From Solobacterium sp. UBA3691 (lineage in GTDB: Bacteria; Bacillota_I; Bacilli_A; Erysipelotrichales; Erysipelotrichaceae), in assembly GCA_002372175.1 (NCBI GenBank), contig DFIS01000075.1, positions 1 through 28,466 on the forward strand: 28,466 nt of DNA, read 5' to 3'. Both the position numbers and the translations under genes were made by a program. The notes below the pieces were generated by a model. That model was given only the letters and a program-made list of their open reading frames with translations, was not told the origin of the DNA and did no database searches. Each line of letters begins with the position of its first letter. Within the stretch, counting starts at the first letter, position 1. Below are positions 14,580 through 23,569 of this stretch, piece after piece.

Positions 14580-17275
14580 TGTTTACCACCCGGCAGTTTC
14601 ATCTCGTTAAACACTGCCTGTATGTCCGGTTCTCTATTCAGCAGAAGACCTTCAAAGTATGTATGTATATCTACGGACAGCAGCTGTACGGTCTCCGGTT
14701 CGATGCCTTCTCCGCTTACCGTCAGCAGGATATCTCCGGCTTTCTTCGTACTCTGTACGATCACCGTCAGCTTGCCGTGGTATGTATTCCTGTCAGCGTG
14801 GGTATCATCCGCAGCCGTAAACTTCTGCGTATCCCGCTGATCGCCGCTGTTGATGCCGACGATCTTTCCTGCGCCTCTGAGCTCGGCATAGATCCTGCGG
14901 TCATACCGGGTATCGGGATTGCCTTCACTGTCCTTCAGGGTAACCGTGACATAGCTGAGATCTTCACCGTCTGCTGTTAACATCGGGATATCGGGGATCA
15001 CTTCTGCGGTGGTGCCGTACCCGGACGTACATACTTCATATCTGCCGAAGGTGCCCGCGATCATCTCACCATTCGCATCGTAGGCATAGGCTTCCAGTTT
15101 GCCGGGACTGTACGGTACCCGCCAGCTCATATACATCTTTCCGTCACAGGTCTGATACGTAAAGCCGTCTGCTGTCGTATTCTGCGTATATTCCTTCCGC
15201 CCCAGTGATTCACCATTCAGGAACAGTTCTGCCTGCGGTGCATTCGTATAGACAACTACATCCACATATCCTTCAGTATCGATGATGATCTCTTCGCTGT
15301 TCCAGTTCGGCAGGATATGCAGGGTCGTGCTGTCCTTCTGCCACTGACTGCGGTAGAAGTAGTAGATATCCTTCGGCAGTCCGGCACTGTCCACAGCTCC
15401 GAAGTATGAGGTGTGCGGAGCCGGTCCCAGCGAGGTCACAGCACCCTGGGTAAGGTTGTTCCAGGGTTCCGGTTCACCGATATAGTCAAAGCCTGTCCAG
15501 ATGAATTCTCCGGCCAGATACGGTCTTGTCAGCACTTCCGTCCAGGCATCCTCACCGCTGCTTCCCCACTCTGCGCAGGATGTATCAAAACCACTGACCT
15601 GATATGTATATGCGTCCGTTCCGTATGTACGGTAGAAGTCACGCGAATAGAAACCGGAGACAGTCTCCGAGGCATAGAGCGGCCAGTCGGGATATGACGC
15701 ATGGATCACATCATACGTATCACCGTGAACATAGTTCAGACCGATCACACCGCCGCCGTTCAGCAGTGCCTCATTCATCTGCAGCTGGGTCAGATCACCG
15801 AACTCGGTCTTGTTGTCGCCGATCGTCACCGGTCTTGTGCCGTCGGTTTCGTTGGCCCACTGTGTCAATTGCTGTGCATACAGCGGATACTGCGAGATAT
15901 CACCGCCGATGTTGCCGAGGATCTCATTGCCCACCCCCCACATGATCACAGACGGTTCGTTGCGGTCACGCTGTATCATGGCTTTCAGATCATATTCTGC
16001 CCATGTCATCTCCGGCGAGGAGCCCAGAAGCCTGCTGTTTCCGACTGTCTGCGCAAAGAAACCGGAGGTATCCTCCATGTTGAAGTTCTTCGCGTTAGTC
16101 CATGTATCAAAGGATTCTTCGATCACGAGGAAGCCGTATTCACTGCATAAACGGATCAGATCCCGGTCTGCTGTATTATGTGCCGTACGTATGGCATTGA
16201 CCCCCATATCCTTGAGGATCCGCAGCTGACGGTCGATCGCGGCTGTATAGGAGGCAGCCCCGAGCGCACCCTGATCATGGTGCAGACATACACCCTGCAG
16301 CTTCATCGGCACCCCGTTCAGCGTAAAACCGCTGTCCGCATCAAAGTGAAAATATCTGTACCCGAACTGTGTGCGTACGGAATCAATGACTCTGCCGTTT
16401 TCTTTCAGTTCTGTCCGCAGTGTATACAGTGCCGGTGTATCCGCCGACCACAAAGCCGGCTGTTTCACGGTGATCGTCCTTGCGGCAGTTACTTCCGCCC
16501 CGGCAGACACCTTCATATTCTCTTCGCTGTATCCGACGGTATTGCCTTCCCCATCAAGGATACGGCAGCTGACTGCCAGATTCCGGTTTGTCTTGCCGGC
16601 ATTGACGATGTCAAACGAGATCTCTGTCTCTACATCGTTCTGTGCTTCTTCAAGACCCGGTGTCCGCACGATGATACTGTTTTCCTTTACGGCTGTATCC
16701 CCGGTGATGATCAGACTGACATCACGGTAGATACCGCTGCCGCTGTACCACCGGCTGTCCGGTGTCCTGTGCTCCACCTTGACAGCGATCACATTCGGCG
16801 TACTGCCGTCACATACGACTTCCTGACTGATATCATACATAAACGGTGTATAGCCATTAGGATGTTCACCCATCTTCGTACCGTTGACATATACCGTACT
16901 GTTCATGTATACACCGTCAAAGGACAGCAGGATGCGCTTTCCGGCTGTTTTTTCGGGGAAGATCAGTGTCTTCCGATACCAGCCCGTGCCGCCCGGAAGA
17001 TAGCCGCTTTCGGCCTCTGCCGCTGTCGTGAAGTTCTGGGTAACAGACCAGTCATGGGGCAGGTTTACTCTCTGCCAGGCACTGTCATCATATGCGGGAT
17101 CTTCCGCCTGTGCATCACCAAGGTAAAAGGACCAGTCTTCGTTGATCCTGGTCTCCCTTCCCTTCGATATGAAAAGCGATCCTCCGGTGGCTGCCGATAC
17201 CGGTATACGGGAACCGGTAAAACACAGCACAAAGCCCAGCAGGACCGCAATGATTTTTTTACTGCACTTCATCAT
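14576..17275 (-). CDS. Secreted glycoside hydrolase family 2 protein (beta-galactosidase-like)
   Basis: This 899-residue exported enzyme starts with a signal peptide (KKIIAVLLGFVLCF, cleavage likely near residue 29). The GH2 sugar-binding domain (about 40-190) contains LPHDWS and GWYRK, an immunoglobulin-like domain follows (200-310), then the TIM barrel. Catalytic residues are Glu451 in WGVGNEI (acid/base) and Glu537 in YASETVSG (nucleophile). The C-terminal part carries a DUF4982-like segment (VVVYTNAPQAELFLNGESLG) and a beta-sandwich with a GH2 C-terminal appearance (about 780-870). No LPxTG or other anchor is seen. The substrate (galactoside, glucuronide or other) cannot be fixed from sequence alone. 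The ATG has no ribosome site but a TATAAT six bases upstream; the gene ends overlapping the CARF-nuclease start. Either of two adjacent ATGs could be used. Confidence 0.88.
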   Translation of the reverse strand: MMKCSKKIIAVLLGFVLCFTGSRIPVSAATGGSLFISKGRETRINEDWSFYLGDAQAEDPAYDDSAWQRVNLPHDWSVTQNFTTAAEAESGYLPGGTGWYRKTLIFPEKTAGKRILLSFDGVYMNSTVYVNGTKMGEHPNGYTPFMYDISQEVVCDGSTPNVIAVKVEHRTPDSRWYSGSGIYRDVSLIITGDTAVKENSIIVRTPGLEEAQNDVETEISFDIVNAGKTNRNLAVSCRILDGEGNTVGYSEENMKVSAGAEVTAARTITVKQPALWSADTPALYTLRTELKENGRVIDSVRTQFGYRYFHFDADSGFTLNGVPMKLQGVCLHHDQGALGAASYTAAIDRQLRILKDMGVNAIRTAHNTADRDLIRLCSEYGFLVIEESFDTWTNAKNFNMEDTSGFFAQTVGNSRLLGSSPEMTWAEYDLKAMIQRDRNEPSVIMWGVGNEILGNIGGDISQYPLYAQQLTQWANETDGTRPVTIGDNKTEFGDLTQLQMNEALLNGGGVIGLNYVHGDTYDVIHASYPDWPLYASETVSGFYSRDFYRTYGTDAYTYQVSGFDTSCAEWGSSGEDAWTEVLTRPYLAGEFIWTGFDYIGEPEPWNNLTQGAVTSLGPAPHTSYFGAVDSAGLPKDIYYFYRSQWQKDSTTLHILPNWNSEEIIIDTEGYVDVVVYTNAPQAELFLNGESLGRKEYTQNTTADGFTYQTCDGKMYMSWRVPYSPGKLEAYAYDANGEMIAGTFGRYEVCTSGYGTTAEVIPDIPMLTADGEDLSYVTVTLKDSEGNPDTRYDRRIYAELRGAGKIVGINSGDQRDTQKFTAADDTHADRNTYHGKLTVIVQSTKKAGDILLTVSGEGIEPETVQLLSVDIHTYFEGLLLNREPDIQAVFNEMKLPGGKQ

Positions 17276-17281
17276 GTCTCA

Positions 17282-17287
17282 ATTATA
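17282..17287 (-). promoter_or_regulatory. Possible -10 directly before the GH2 gene
   Basis: TATAAT on the minus strand stands six bases before the ATG, in the 36-base gap after the transporter gene. There is no clear -35 and no Shine-Dalgarno. The same geometry is seen before the carboxypeptidase gene. Confidence 0.3.
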
Positions 17288-17311
17288 CACGACAAAGCAG
17301 ATGTATGCGCA

Positions 17312-20300
17312 CTACTCCGTCCGCAGAGCTGTCACCGGATCGCTCTTGGCAGCCTTGCGGGAAGGAATGATACCGCCGATCAGTGTCAGTACAACACTCA
17401 GGGTGATCAGGATCACTCCTGCCTCTACCGGCAGATAGGCATTGACAGAGTAATTGTCTGAGATCGTATGGATCAGATAGTTGCCCGGGATCAGTAAGAG
17501 TCTTGAGATACCGACACCCAGCAGACCGGCCAGTAAACCAATGATGAATGTCTCGGCATTGAACACCTCGGAGATATTCCGCTTGGAAGCACCGATCGCT
17601 CTCAGGATACCGATCTCCTTCTTCCGTTCAAGTACACTGATATACGTGATAACACCGATCATGATCGAAGAAACGACCAGAGATATTGCCACAAACGCAA
17701 TCAGTACATAGGATATCGTATCAACGATATTCGTTACCGAGGACATCAGCGTACCGACGATATCGGTATACGTAATGACCTTGTCCTTGTCGACAAATTC
17801 CATCTTCTTGTTGTATTCATCCAGGATACGCGTGATCTCTGCCTTGGACTCAAAGTCCTTGGGATAGATCGAGATCATCGAAGGCTTGTTCAGATCCGCA
17901 TAGCCAAGCTTGCGCAGATTGCCGTCATAGGTCTCCTGTGCCGTGCTCATCAGCGACATCATCAGTTCCTGCATGTCTTCTTCCGTCATCGTCATCGTGA
18001 AGGCTCTCGCAAATACCGAAGTATCAAAGGAGATCGCATTCGGAATACTGTATGCCATCTGTGTCATGGCTTTCTGCATGGATGACGAGATCTGTTCGGT
18101 CACGGTACCCATGACCTGCATCATGACTTCCGAGATCATCTTCCCCAGGGCATCACCGTAGGCCGAACTGTTCTCGGAAAGGATCTTCATCAGCTGTTTC
18201 TGCAGAGCTTCGGTATTGATGATCGAATTCACCGTCTTGGTGACCTGTTTCTGTCCTTCCTTACTGCTCAGATAATCCTCAAACGAGGATGAGAGCTTCT
18301 CGGGATCAGGCAGATCATTCTCCTTCGCATAGTCTTCGTACGCCTGTGCCACAGTATTCAGCAGTGCCTCGACATCCTCATCCTTGATCTCGATATCCTG
18401 GTGATTGGCCGCAAACATGGCTACACCTTCCTGCAGGCGCTGACTTCCCTCCTCCGTACCGAGATACTCGATGATATTGGCTGTCAGCTGCTCAGGATCG
18501 GTATACCCCATCTCCTGGGCATAGGCAGGATATCCCTGCAGTACATATTCAATGACACCGGATAACTCCTCCGGTGTGATCTCCGTGATCCCCGAGGCAT
18601 CGACCAGTTTCTGCATCTCTTCCCTGAGCAGCTCTCTGGTGCTTTCTTCCTGCATGAACTGACTGAGTGATTCGGGAAGCTTGGAGAAGTCAGTCGAAGG
18701 ATCCTTTGCGGCATACTTCAGGTAACTGTTCAGCAGTTCCTCAAACAGCTTATCGGCATTGCTGAGATCCATTTCGATATCCAGTTGTGACAGAATATCG
18801 CCGAGATCCAGCTGCGGCAGAGATGACATATCAAAGTTAAAACTGTCCGGACTCAGCATCGAAGAGAGATCCATGCTGGAAAGATCCGAGAATGCCGAAG
18901 GATCGATCTGCAGCTTGCTGGTGTCAAAAGAGAACGCATTGGCCATCAGATCGGTATTGATCGAGAACATCGAGCTCATATCCACATCCGGCTTCTCCGT
19001 ATCAGAGAAATCTCTGCCGGTAAAGACATTCATCGTCCGGTCATTCAGCTGATCCTGGGTGATCTTTTCACCGAAGGACAGTTCTGCACAATGTTCGATC
19101 AGACTGTAGGGATAGCCGATTCCCGACGTTAACATCGCGATATCTGTATCCGGCTTGCGCTGTACAACACCGACGATCTGCAGTTCATCACTGTTCTGCA
19201 GAAGATCCATCATGTACGCATGATCATCCGTCTTATCCACCCAGACACTGTATTCACTGTCATAGCGGTAATACTGTGCTGTGTTGGCCAGCCGGAAAGT
19301 GATTCCCAGGAAGTCCTTATAGTTATACTTCTTCTCGTTGATCTTGACCTCAACTGTCTCTTCATTCATGAAGCTTTCGATCATCTTGTCCAGTTCTGCG
19401 GTATCCTTCATGCCCAGCGCATAGAGCACAAAGTCAGAGATACTGCCATCCGGGAACAGTACCAGAACACACTCGTTGTAGCGTTCAGGCCATCTTCCTG
19501 CCTTGACATCGTACTGATCGATATAGAGCTTCTTCTCGTTGGGAAGCGCATAGAATACATCTGTAGACATGGCAGCAGAAAGCAGGGAATTACTGCTTCC
19601 GGAGCCAAAGCCAAGCGGTGAGAACGAAGTATCCGGATTGACCTGACGGTAATCATCCTCCCAGAGTCTGTAGATATGCGGGGTAAGACTGAACGAATAC
19701 TCCACGGCATTGGCATAGGTATAGACATCACTGTCATATTCCAGATAGTTTCTCAGCGATAACAGATCGTTGGAACGTGTACGCGAAAGCATCCGGCTGA
19801 TCATCGATCTTTCTCTGACATCCCGTCCCTGATACTCTTCGTCGGAAGATTCCGCCTGTGCAGCCACCATCGTTGTCAGATCAAAGCTGGAGCTCTGGAT
19901 CTGTAACGGATACTCCGAGAGCGTCTCCTCTTCGGTCTCCTGTATATACTTGTTTACACCGTTTGACAGTGACAGGATCAGGGCAATACCGATAATACCG
20001 ATCGAACCGGCAAAGGCAACCAGGATCGTTCTTGTCAGCTTTGTGCGAAGATTATTAAAACTCAGGGACAGTGCTGTCAGGAAAGACATCGAACTGCGTC
20101 CCATATTCTTATGTACTGCGGCTTCTTCACCCTCAATGATCAGAGGATCACTGTCGGAGATGATATGTCCGTCCTTCAGGTTGACGATCCTTGTGGCATA
20201 AGCTTCCGCAAGCTCCGGGTTATGCGTGACCATGACGACCAGACGGTCACTGGCAACTTCCTTTAACAGATCCATGACCTGTACACTGGTCTCAGAGTCA

Positions 20301-20815
20301 AGCGCACCGGTAGGCTCATCCGCCAGCAGAATATCCGGATCGTTGACCAGAGCTCTGGCAATCGCTACACGCTGCATCTGTCCGCCTGACATCTGGTTGG
20401 GCTTCTTATGCATCTGCTCACCAAGACCCACCTTGCGCAATGCTTCCTCTGCCCGCTGTCTTCTCTCCTTACCGGAGATACCGGAGATCGTCAGGGCGAG
20501 CTCTACGTTGGCAAGGACTGTCTGGTGCGGGATCAGGTTATAGCTCTGGAAGACAAAACCGATCGTATGGTTGCGGTAGGAGTCCCAGTCTCTGTCCTTA
20601 TATCTCTTAGTAGATATACCGTTAATGATCAGATCACCGCTGTCATACCGGTCAAGACCGCCGATAATATTCAGAAGTGTTGTCTTACCGGAACCGGAAG
20701 GACCGAGGATCGCCACAAACTCGTTGTCCCTCAGGCTCAGACTGACATGATCCAGCGCTTTCTGGACCAGACTTCCCGTCTTATACTGTTTCGAGATATC
20801 CCTGATCTGCAGCAT
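17312..20815 (-). CDS. ABC transporter, ATPase-permease fusion of the MacB/FtsX type
   Basis: This 1167-residue protein begins with a complete ATPase: Walker A GPSGSGKT (38-45), Q-loop Gln90, signature MSGGQMQ (142-148), Walker B DILLADEP (161-168) and an H-loop in VTHNPELA. A first membrane helix (about 262-284) is followed by a very large extracellular region of about 700 residues, then three C-terminal helices with the FtsX-type segment ERKKEIGILRAIGASKRNI. This is the MacB topology, in which ATP hydrolysis drives mechanical movement of an outside domain rather than passage through a pore. The outside region contains a Asp/Ser/Met-rich stretch near 625-690 and long amphipathic helices. The ATG has GGGAG seven bases upstream and the gene overlaps marR by 35 bases, so it is the likely target of that regulator. 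Substrate unknown. Confidence 0.92.
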   Translation of the reverse strand: MLQIRDISKQYKTGSLVQKALDHVSLSLRDNEFVAILGPSGSGKTTLLNIIGGLDRYDSGDLIINGISTKRYKDRDWDSYRNHTIGFVFQSYNLIPHQTVLANVELALTISGISGKERRQRAEEALRKVGLGEQMHKKPNQMSGGQMQRVAIARALVNDPDILLADEPTGALDSETSVQVMDLLKEVASDRLVVMVTHNPELAEAYATRIVNLKDGHIISDSDPLIIEGEEAAVHKNMGRSSMSFLTALSLSFNNLRTKLTRTILVAFAGSIGIIGIALILSLSNGVNKYIQETEEETLSEYPLQIQSSSFDLTTMVAAQAESSDEEYQGRDVRERSMISRMLSRTRSNDLLSLRNYLEYDSDVYTYANAVEYSFSLTPHIYRLWEDDYRQVNPDTSFSPLGFGSGSSNSLLSAAMSTDVFYALPNEKKLYIDQYDVKAGRWPERYNECVLVLFPDGSISDFVLYALGMKDTAELDKMIESFMNEETVEVKINEKKYNYKDFLGITFRLANTAQYYRYDSEYSVWVDKTDDHAYMMDLLQNSDELQIVGVVQRKPDTDIAMLTSGIGYPYSLIEHCAELSFGEKITQDQLNDRTMNVFTGRDFSDTEKPDVDMSSMFSINTDLMANAFSFDTSKLQIDPSAFSDLSSMDLSSMLSPDSFNFDMSSLPQLDLGDILSQLDIEMDLSNADKLFEELLNSYLKYAAKDPSTDFSKLPESLSQFMQEESTRELLREEMQKLVDASGITEITPEELSGVIEYVLQGYPAYAQEMGYTDPEQLTANIIEYLGTEEGSQRLQEGVAMFAANHQDIEIKDEDVEALLNTVAQAYEDYAKENDLPDPEKLSSSFEDYLSSKEGQKQVTKTVNSIINTEALQKQLMKILSENSSAYGDALGKMISEVMMQVMGTVTEQISSSMQKAMTQMAYSIPNAISFDTSVFARAFTMTMTEEDMQELMMSLMSTAQETYDGNLRKLGYADLNKPSMISIYPKDFESKAEITRILDEYNKKMEFVDKDKVITYTDIVGTLMSSVTNIVDTISYVLIAFVAISLVVSSIMIGVITYISVLERKKEIGILRAIGASKRNISEVFNAETFIIGLLAGLLGVGISRLLLIPGNYLIHTISDNYSVNAYLPVEAGVILITLSVVLTLIGGIIPSRKAAKSDPVTALRTE

Positions 20816-21257
20816 CTTTGCTCTCCCTTGTCAGTCTTTCCAGATTCACACTTACTCTTTCGGCGATCATACAGAGTGTACGCATTTCATCGGATGTCAC
20901 ACCGTCCATCAGGTTTCCCATCAGCTCCCGGTGTGCTTTACGGATCTCATCAGCAGCCGGACTGCCGGTCTCGGTGATCCTGTAACGGTTATAACGGTGG
21001 TCATTCTCATCCGGTATCATCTCGATATATGCTTTTCTGCACAGTTCATCCAGTGCTTTGGATACCTGTCCCTTGTTCAGGAACTGACCACGATAAATAT
21101 CACTTGAGGATACATCTTCAAACTCCGCAAGTGTTAATAAGATCTCAATTTCTATCTGCCGCAGTCCGTATTTGTGCCTGACAGGAGCGTATACCGTCTT
21201 GACCGCCTGTTTCAGCATTCTGCCCCGCAGCAGTACATCTACTTTGTCTCTGTTCAT
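20781..21257 (-). CDS. MarR-family transcriptional regulator
   Basis: This 158-residue protein is a dimeric winged-helix regulator. The DNA-binding core runs from about 33 to 100 (IEIEILLTLAEF, DIYRGQFLNKGQVSKALDELCRKAYIEM, then the wing DENDHRYNRYRITE), flanked by dimerisation helices; the DxR of the wing (D-x-x-D-H-R-Y) is present. It is followed, with a 35-base overlap, by the ABC transporter, the usual arrangement of a ligand-released repressor and the pump it controls. Upstream stand a consensus promoter and a perfect 7-4-7 inverted repeat touching the start codon, a probable self-operator. No Shine-Dalgarno is visible. The ligand is not predictable. Confidence 0.9.
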   Translation of the reverse strand: MNRDKVDVLLRGRMLKQAVKTVYAPVRHKYGLRQIEIEILLTLAEFEDVSSSDIYRGQFLNKGQVSKALDELCRKAYIEMIPDENDHRYNRYRITETGSPAADEIRKAHRELMGNLMDGVTSDEMRTLCMIAERVSVNLERLTRESKDAADQGYLETV

Positions 21258-21275
21258 TGGTTTACTTTTAAACCA
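21258..21275 (-). promoter_or_regulatory. Probable MarR operator
   Basis: TGGTTTA, four bases, TAAACCA: a perfect inverted repeat beginning at the base next to the marR ATG and covering the predicted transcription start. Binding here would block initiation, and the hairpin would also occupy the ribosome-binding region of the mRNA. Confidence 0.6.
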
Positions 21276-21279
21276 TTAC

Positions 21280-21308
21280 ATTATATGGACAGGATAAAAC
21301 AGTGTCAA
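21280..21308 (-). promoter_or_regulatory. Consensus promoter of the marR-to-rnz array
   Basis: TTGACA (21308-21303), exactly 17 bases, TATAAT (21285-21280): both hexamers match the vegetative sigma-factor consensus fully. A fully consensus promoter is expected to need a repressor, in keeping with the adjoining inverted repeat. Confidence 0.85.
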
Positions 21309-21350
21309 TGTAACATACAAAAATAACACAATACTCCCACAGTTGAGGAT

Positions 21351-21434
21351 TCTACTCCGAAATTTTACAAAATCAGAAAAATGTCGGAGTATAGTCCGAG
21401 ATTTTATCGATTTATGAAAAATGTCGGAATAGAA
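21351..21434. repeat. Two tandem imperfect hairpin repeats, 39-base period
   Basis: Two copies (21356-21388 and 21395-21428) share the plan TCCGA-x-ATTTT, a 11-12 base loop, AAAAT-G-TCGGA, so each folds on itself with one internal mismatch. The inner arms also pair with each other (TCGGA gtatag TCCGA), and the outer flanks TTCTA and TAGAA extend the symmetry, so the whole 84 bases can form either two hairpins or a larger cruciform. No gene overlaps it. Confidence 0.7.
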
Positions 21435-21580
21435 CAGTTGCAGACATACGGAAAAGATTACTTATTCAGGTTGCATAAAAAGATCCTGATCACCAACGAT
21501 ATTCTTGATAACTCCTTGGCATACAGGACCTGAGTGAGATTTAGATTTGATTAGTTGTTACCTAGCTAAACAGATAGTCT
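21435..21580. other. Rest of the 323-base gap, no gene recognised
   Basis: The gap between marR and the next gene (21258-21580) holds the marR control region and the hairpin repeats; the remaining 146 bases show no start with a ribosome site, no convincing U-tailed terminator for the zinc-ribbon/TPR gene and no RNA gene I recognise. A short minus-strand frame without a start (about 21475-21530) could be a decayed gene remnant. Confidence 0.4.
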
Positions 21581-23557
21581 CTACTTAATGTAGACAGAAC
21601 CAGAACCTAGTAAATTCCAACTTGTATCATAGAAATACATTGTTAAATTCCCTGTTCGCCCATAAGCTGGATTCGTATAAATACTATCCGACCATCCAAA
21701 CCATCCGCTGTCGCCGGAACGATATGCATAGCTTGTTTTTGATGCTCCTGTAGATGACCCATCAGGGTATACATCTTTACAATAGATATAGATTGCTCCA
21801 CCTGGCGGTCCTCCGCTTACTGTAAAGTGACAATAAACAGGATTATATCGACTAATTGATGACATCGATGTTTTACCACTAGACGATGAATTAAAGTAAA
21901 TATTCGTCACCTTCCACTGGTAAAGACTGTTATAGATATTTGCTGAGTCTCTATACCCAACCGTCATCAAATCTTTTAGGTAAGTATGTGTTGAGCTGTC
22001 AGTTCTGCTTTTATGATGAACTACATACTGATACTTTGCCTCATTGATCTGAGCATTAGCGTCTTTATAGCCTTTTACCAGATTTAGTGAACCAATGGCG
22101 CCTGAATAGTTATTCTTTTTCAAATACTGTAATCCTGCCTGATACATTGTTTCCTTGTATACATCACTTGATCTATCTACATTCCCAATTTTCTGCAGAT
22201 AATCCTTTGCAAGTATATAATCTCCGGAATCAAACAGTTCAGCGGAATAAGCATAACAGATATTGTCTCGGTGGCTCAGTGAATCTTTATAGCCTCTGAT
22301 CTCATAGTACTGATCGATTGCTTTTTCGTACTCATGATCGTTTTCAAGCTGTAAAGCATACTGATATGTTGCTTCACTCCAGAGATTTTTCCATTCTTCA
22401 TTTTTCTGCTTAATTCCTGACAATTCTGCTGAAGAATCGCGATAATTCCCGTTATCAAACAAATACTGTGCTTTTCTTGCTCTGGCTGCATTGACTGTTT
22501 CAGTTTCTATATATTTAATCGTCTTGAGTTCTTCCAGGATTTCGATTCCTCTCTCGTACTCATTCTGATCAAGCAGGGCATTTGCTTTTGCCAGTTTTAC
22601 TTCCTTGATCTTCTCAACAGAGTCTTTATACTCTCCGAGTTTTTCAAAGGTCTCAATTGACTTATCGTATTCTGCATTTGTAAAAGCTCTTCCCGCCTGT
22701 GAGTACAGTATTGCCGGATAGGCATATGTTTTACCGACATATCCGGCAGCCGCCAGCAGAATGATCGATGCAATTGTGATCAATGTAATCTTCGTTCTTT
22801 TCTTTTTCTTAGCATCTGCAGCCTGCTTCTGTGCACACAGTTCGTCGTATTTGGCACGTTCTGTTTCAACGTCGAATCGCCCGTCCAGAACTGAGGCATC
22901 TATTCCCGACTGTGCAAATCTTTGCTTATTCTTTTCTATGTTCTCTTCAAAAGACTTAGTAACATCATATGTAAAAGGTACCGCAAGAAAATCATTGATC
23001 TTGCTTTCAGTCACATTGAAATTAATAATTGTTGAAATATCATCTTTTGTTCTGCCGCAAAAGCACTTTTCTTCGCCGGCAGAGTGGATACGTCCACAAG
23101 AACACTGCCAATATTTGTCACGAATCTGAGGGAATACTACACGCTGTTCATACTGTGACAGTTTCTTCCTGTAATAGTCATCTTCCTTGGGAAACGTACT
23201 TTTCACATAGCGTACTTCATCACCAGCTGGCTCGACCGTTTTTCTGTCGACAACCTCGCCCACAATTTTGATATTAACTGTCGGATCATAATCCGGCACT
23301 TCGACAATACATCCGACAATATTTGGGTCATCATATTCTGATATACGGCTAAAAGTAAGTGCTCTGTATTCTTTACCAGCATAATCAAAAGTGACAACAT
23401 CCAAAGCACTTTTATCAAACAATCTATTAAACAGATATACTTTCAGAAAATGCTGATCATCCATGCCAACATGTTCGACATGATATATCCAATACGGAAA
23501 TGCACTGTCATTGGATGATCCGGACATAAATAGCCGATCAAAGATCTTTGCATCCAT
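21581..23557 (-). CDS. Zinc-ribbon, single-helix, TPR-repeat membrane protein of unknown function
   Basis: I do not recognise this as a named protein. Counting from an upstream in-frame ATG at 23569, it shows an N-terminal beta-rich region, a zinc-ribbon-like CxC/CxC pair (Cys156/158/169/171), a charged stretch, one membrane helix (261-279), then about five to six TPR-like repeats (285-520) with the recurring G-Y-K-D-S/A signature, and a C-terminal beta domain rich in Ser, Tyr and Gly. The N part would be cytoplasmic and the repeats outside. ATG 23557 is preferred because GGTGAT lies four bases upstream; ATG 23569 directly follows the stop of the previous gene and has no ribosome site. Base composition is more AT-rich than the neighbouring regions. 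It is the last gene of a three-gene minus-strand set. Confidence 0.8.
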   Translation of the reverse strand: MDAKIFDRLFMSGSSNDSAFPYWIYHVEHVGMDDQHFLKVYLFNRLFDKSALDVVTFDYAGKEYRALTFSRISEYDDPNIVGCIVEVPDYDPTVNIKIVGEVVDRKTVEPAGDEVRYVKSTFPKEDDYYRKKLSQYEQRVVFPQIRDKYWQCSCGRIHSAGEEKCFCGRTKDDISTIINFNVTESKINDFLAVPFTYDVTKSFEENIEKNKQRFAQSGIDASVLDGRFDVETERAKYDELCAQKQAADAKKKKRTKITLITIASIILLAAAGYVGKTYAYPAILYSQAGRAFTNAEYDKSIETFEKLGEYKDSVEKIKEVKLAKANALLDQNEYERGIEILEELKTIKYIETETVNAARARKAQYLFDNGNYRDSSAELSGIKQKNEEWKNLWSEATYQYALQLENDHEYEKAIDQYYEIRGYKDSLSHRDNICYAYSAELFDSGDYILAKDYLQKIGNVDRSSDVYKETMYQAGLQYLKKNNYSGAIGSLNLVKGYKDANAQINEAKYQYVVHHKSRTDSSTHTYLKDLMTVGYRDSANIYNSLYQWKVTNIYFNSSSSGKTSMSSISRYNPVYCHFTVSGGPPGGAIYIYCKDVYPDGSSTGASKTSYAYRSGDSGWFGWSDSIYTNPAYGRTGNLTMYFYDTSWNLLGSGSVYIK

Positions 23558-23569
23558 ATTTATCACCAT

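Noticed and set aside
16178..17461. Plus-strand open frame of 427 codons opposite the GH2 gene
   Set aside because: It is an antisense shadow of the GH2 coding sequence: no ribosome site, no recognisable domain, and it runs into the transporter gene on the other strand.
21356..21428. Possible mini CRISPR array
   Set aside because: Only two units, separated by six bases, with variable centres inside hairpins; no spacer-length intervals and no cas genes.
21356..21428. Possible type III toxin-antitoxin RNA repeats
   Set aside because: The unit size is similar, but no ToxN-like toxin gene follows on either strand and only two units are present.
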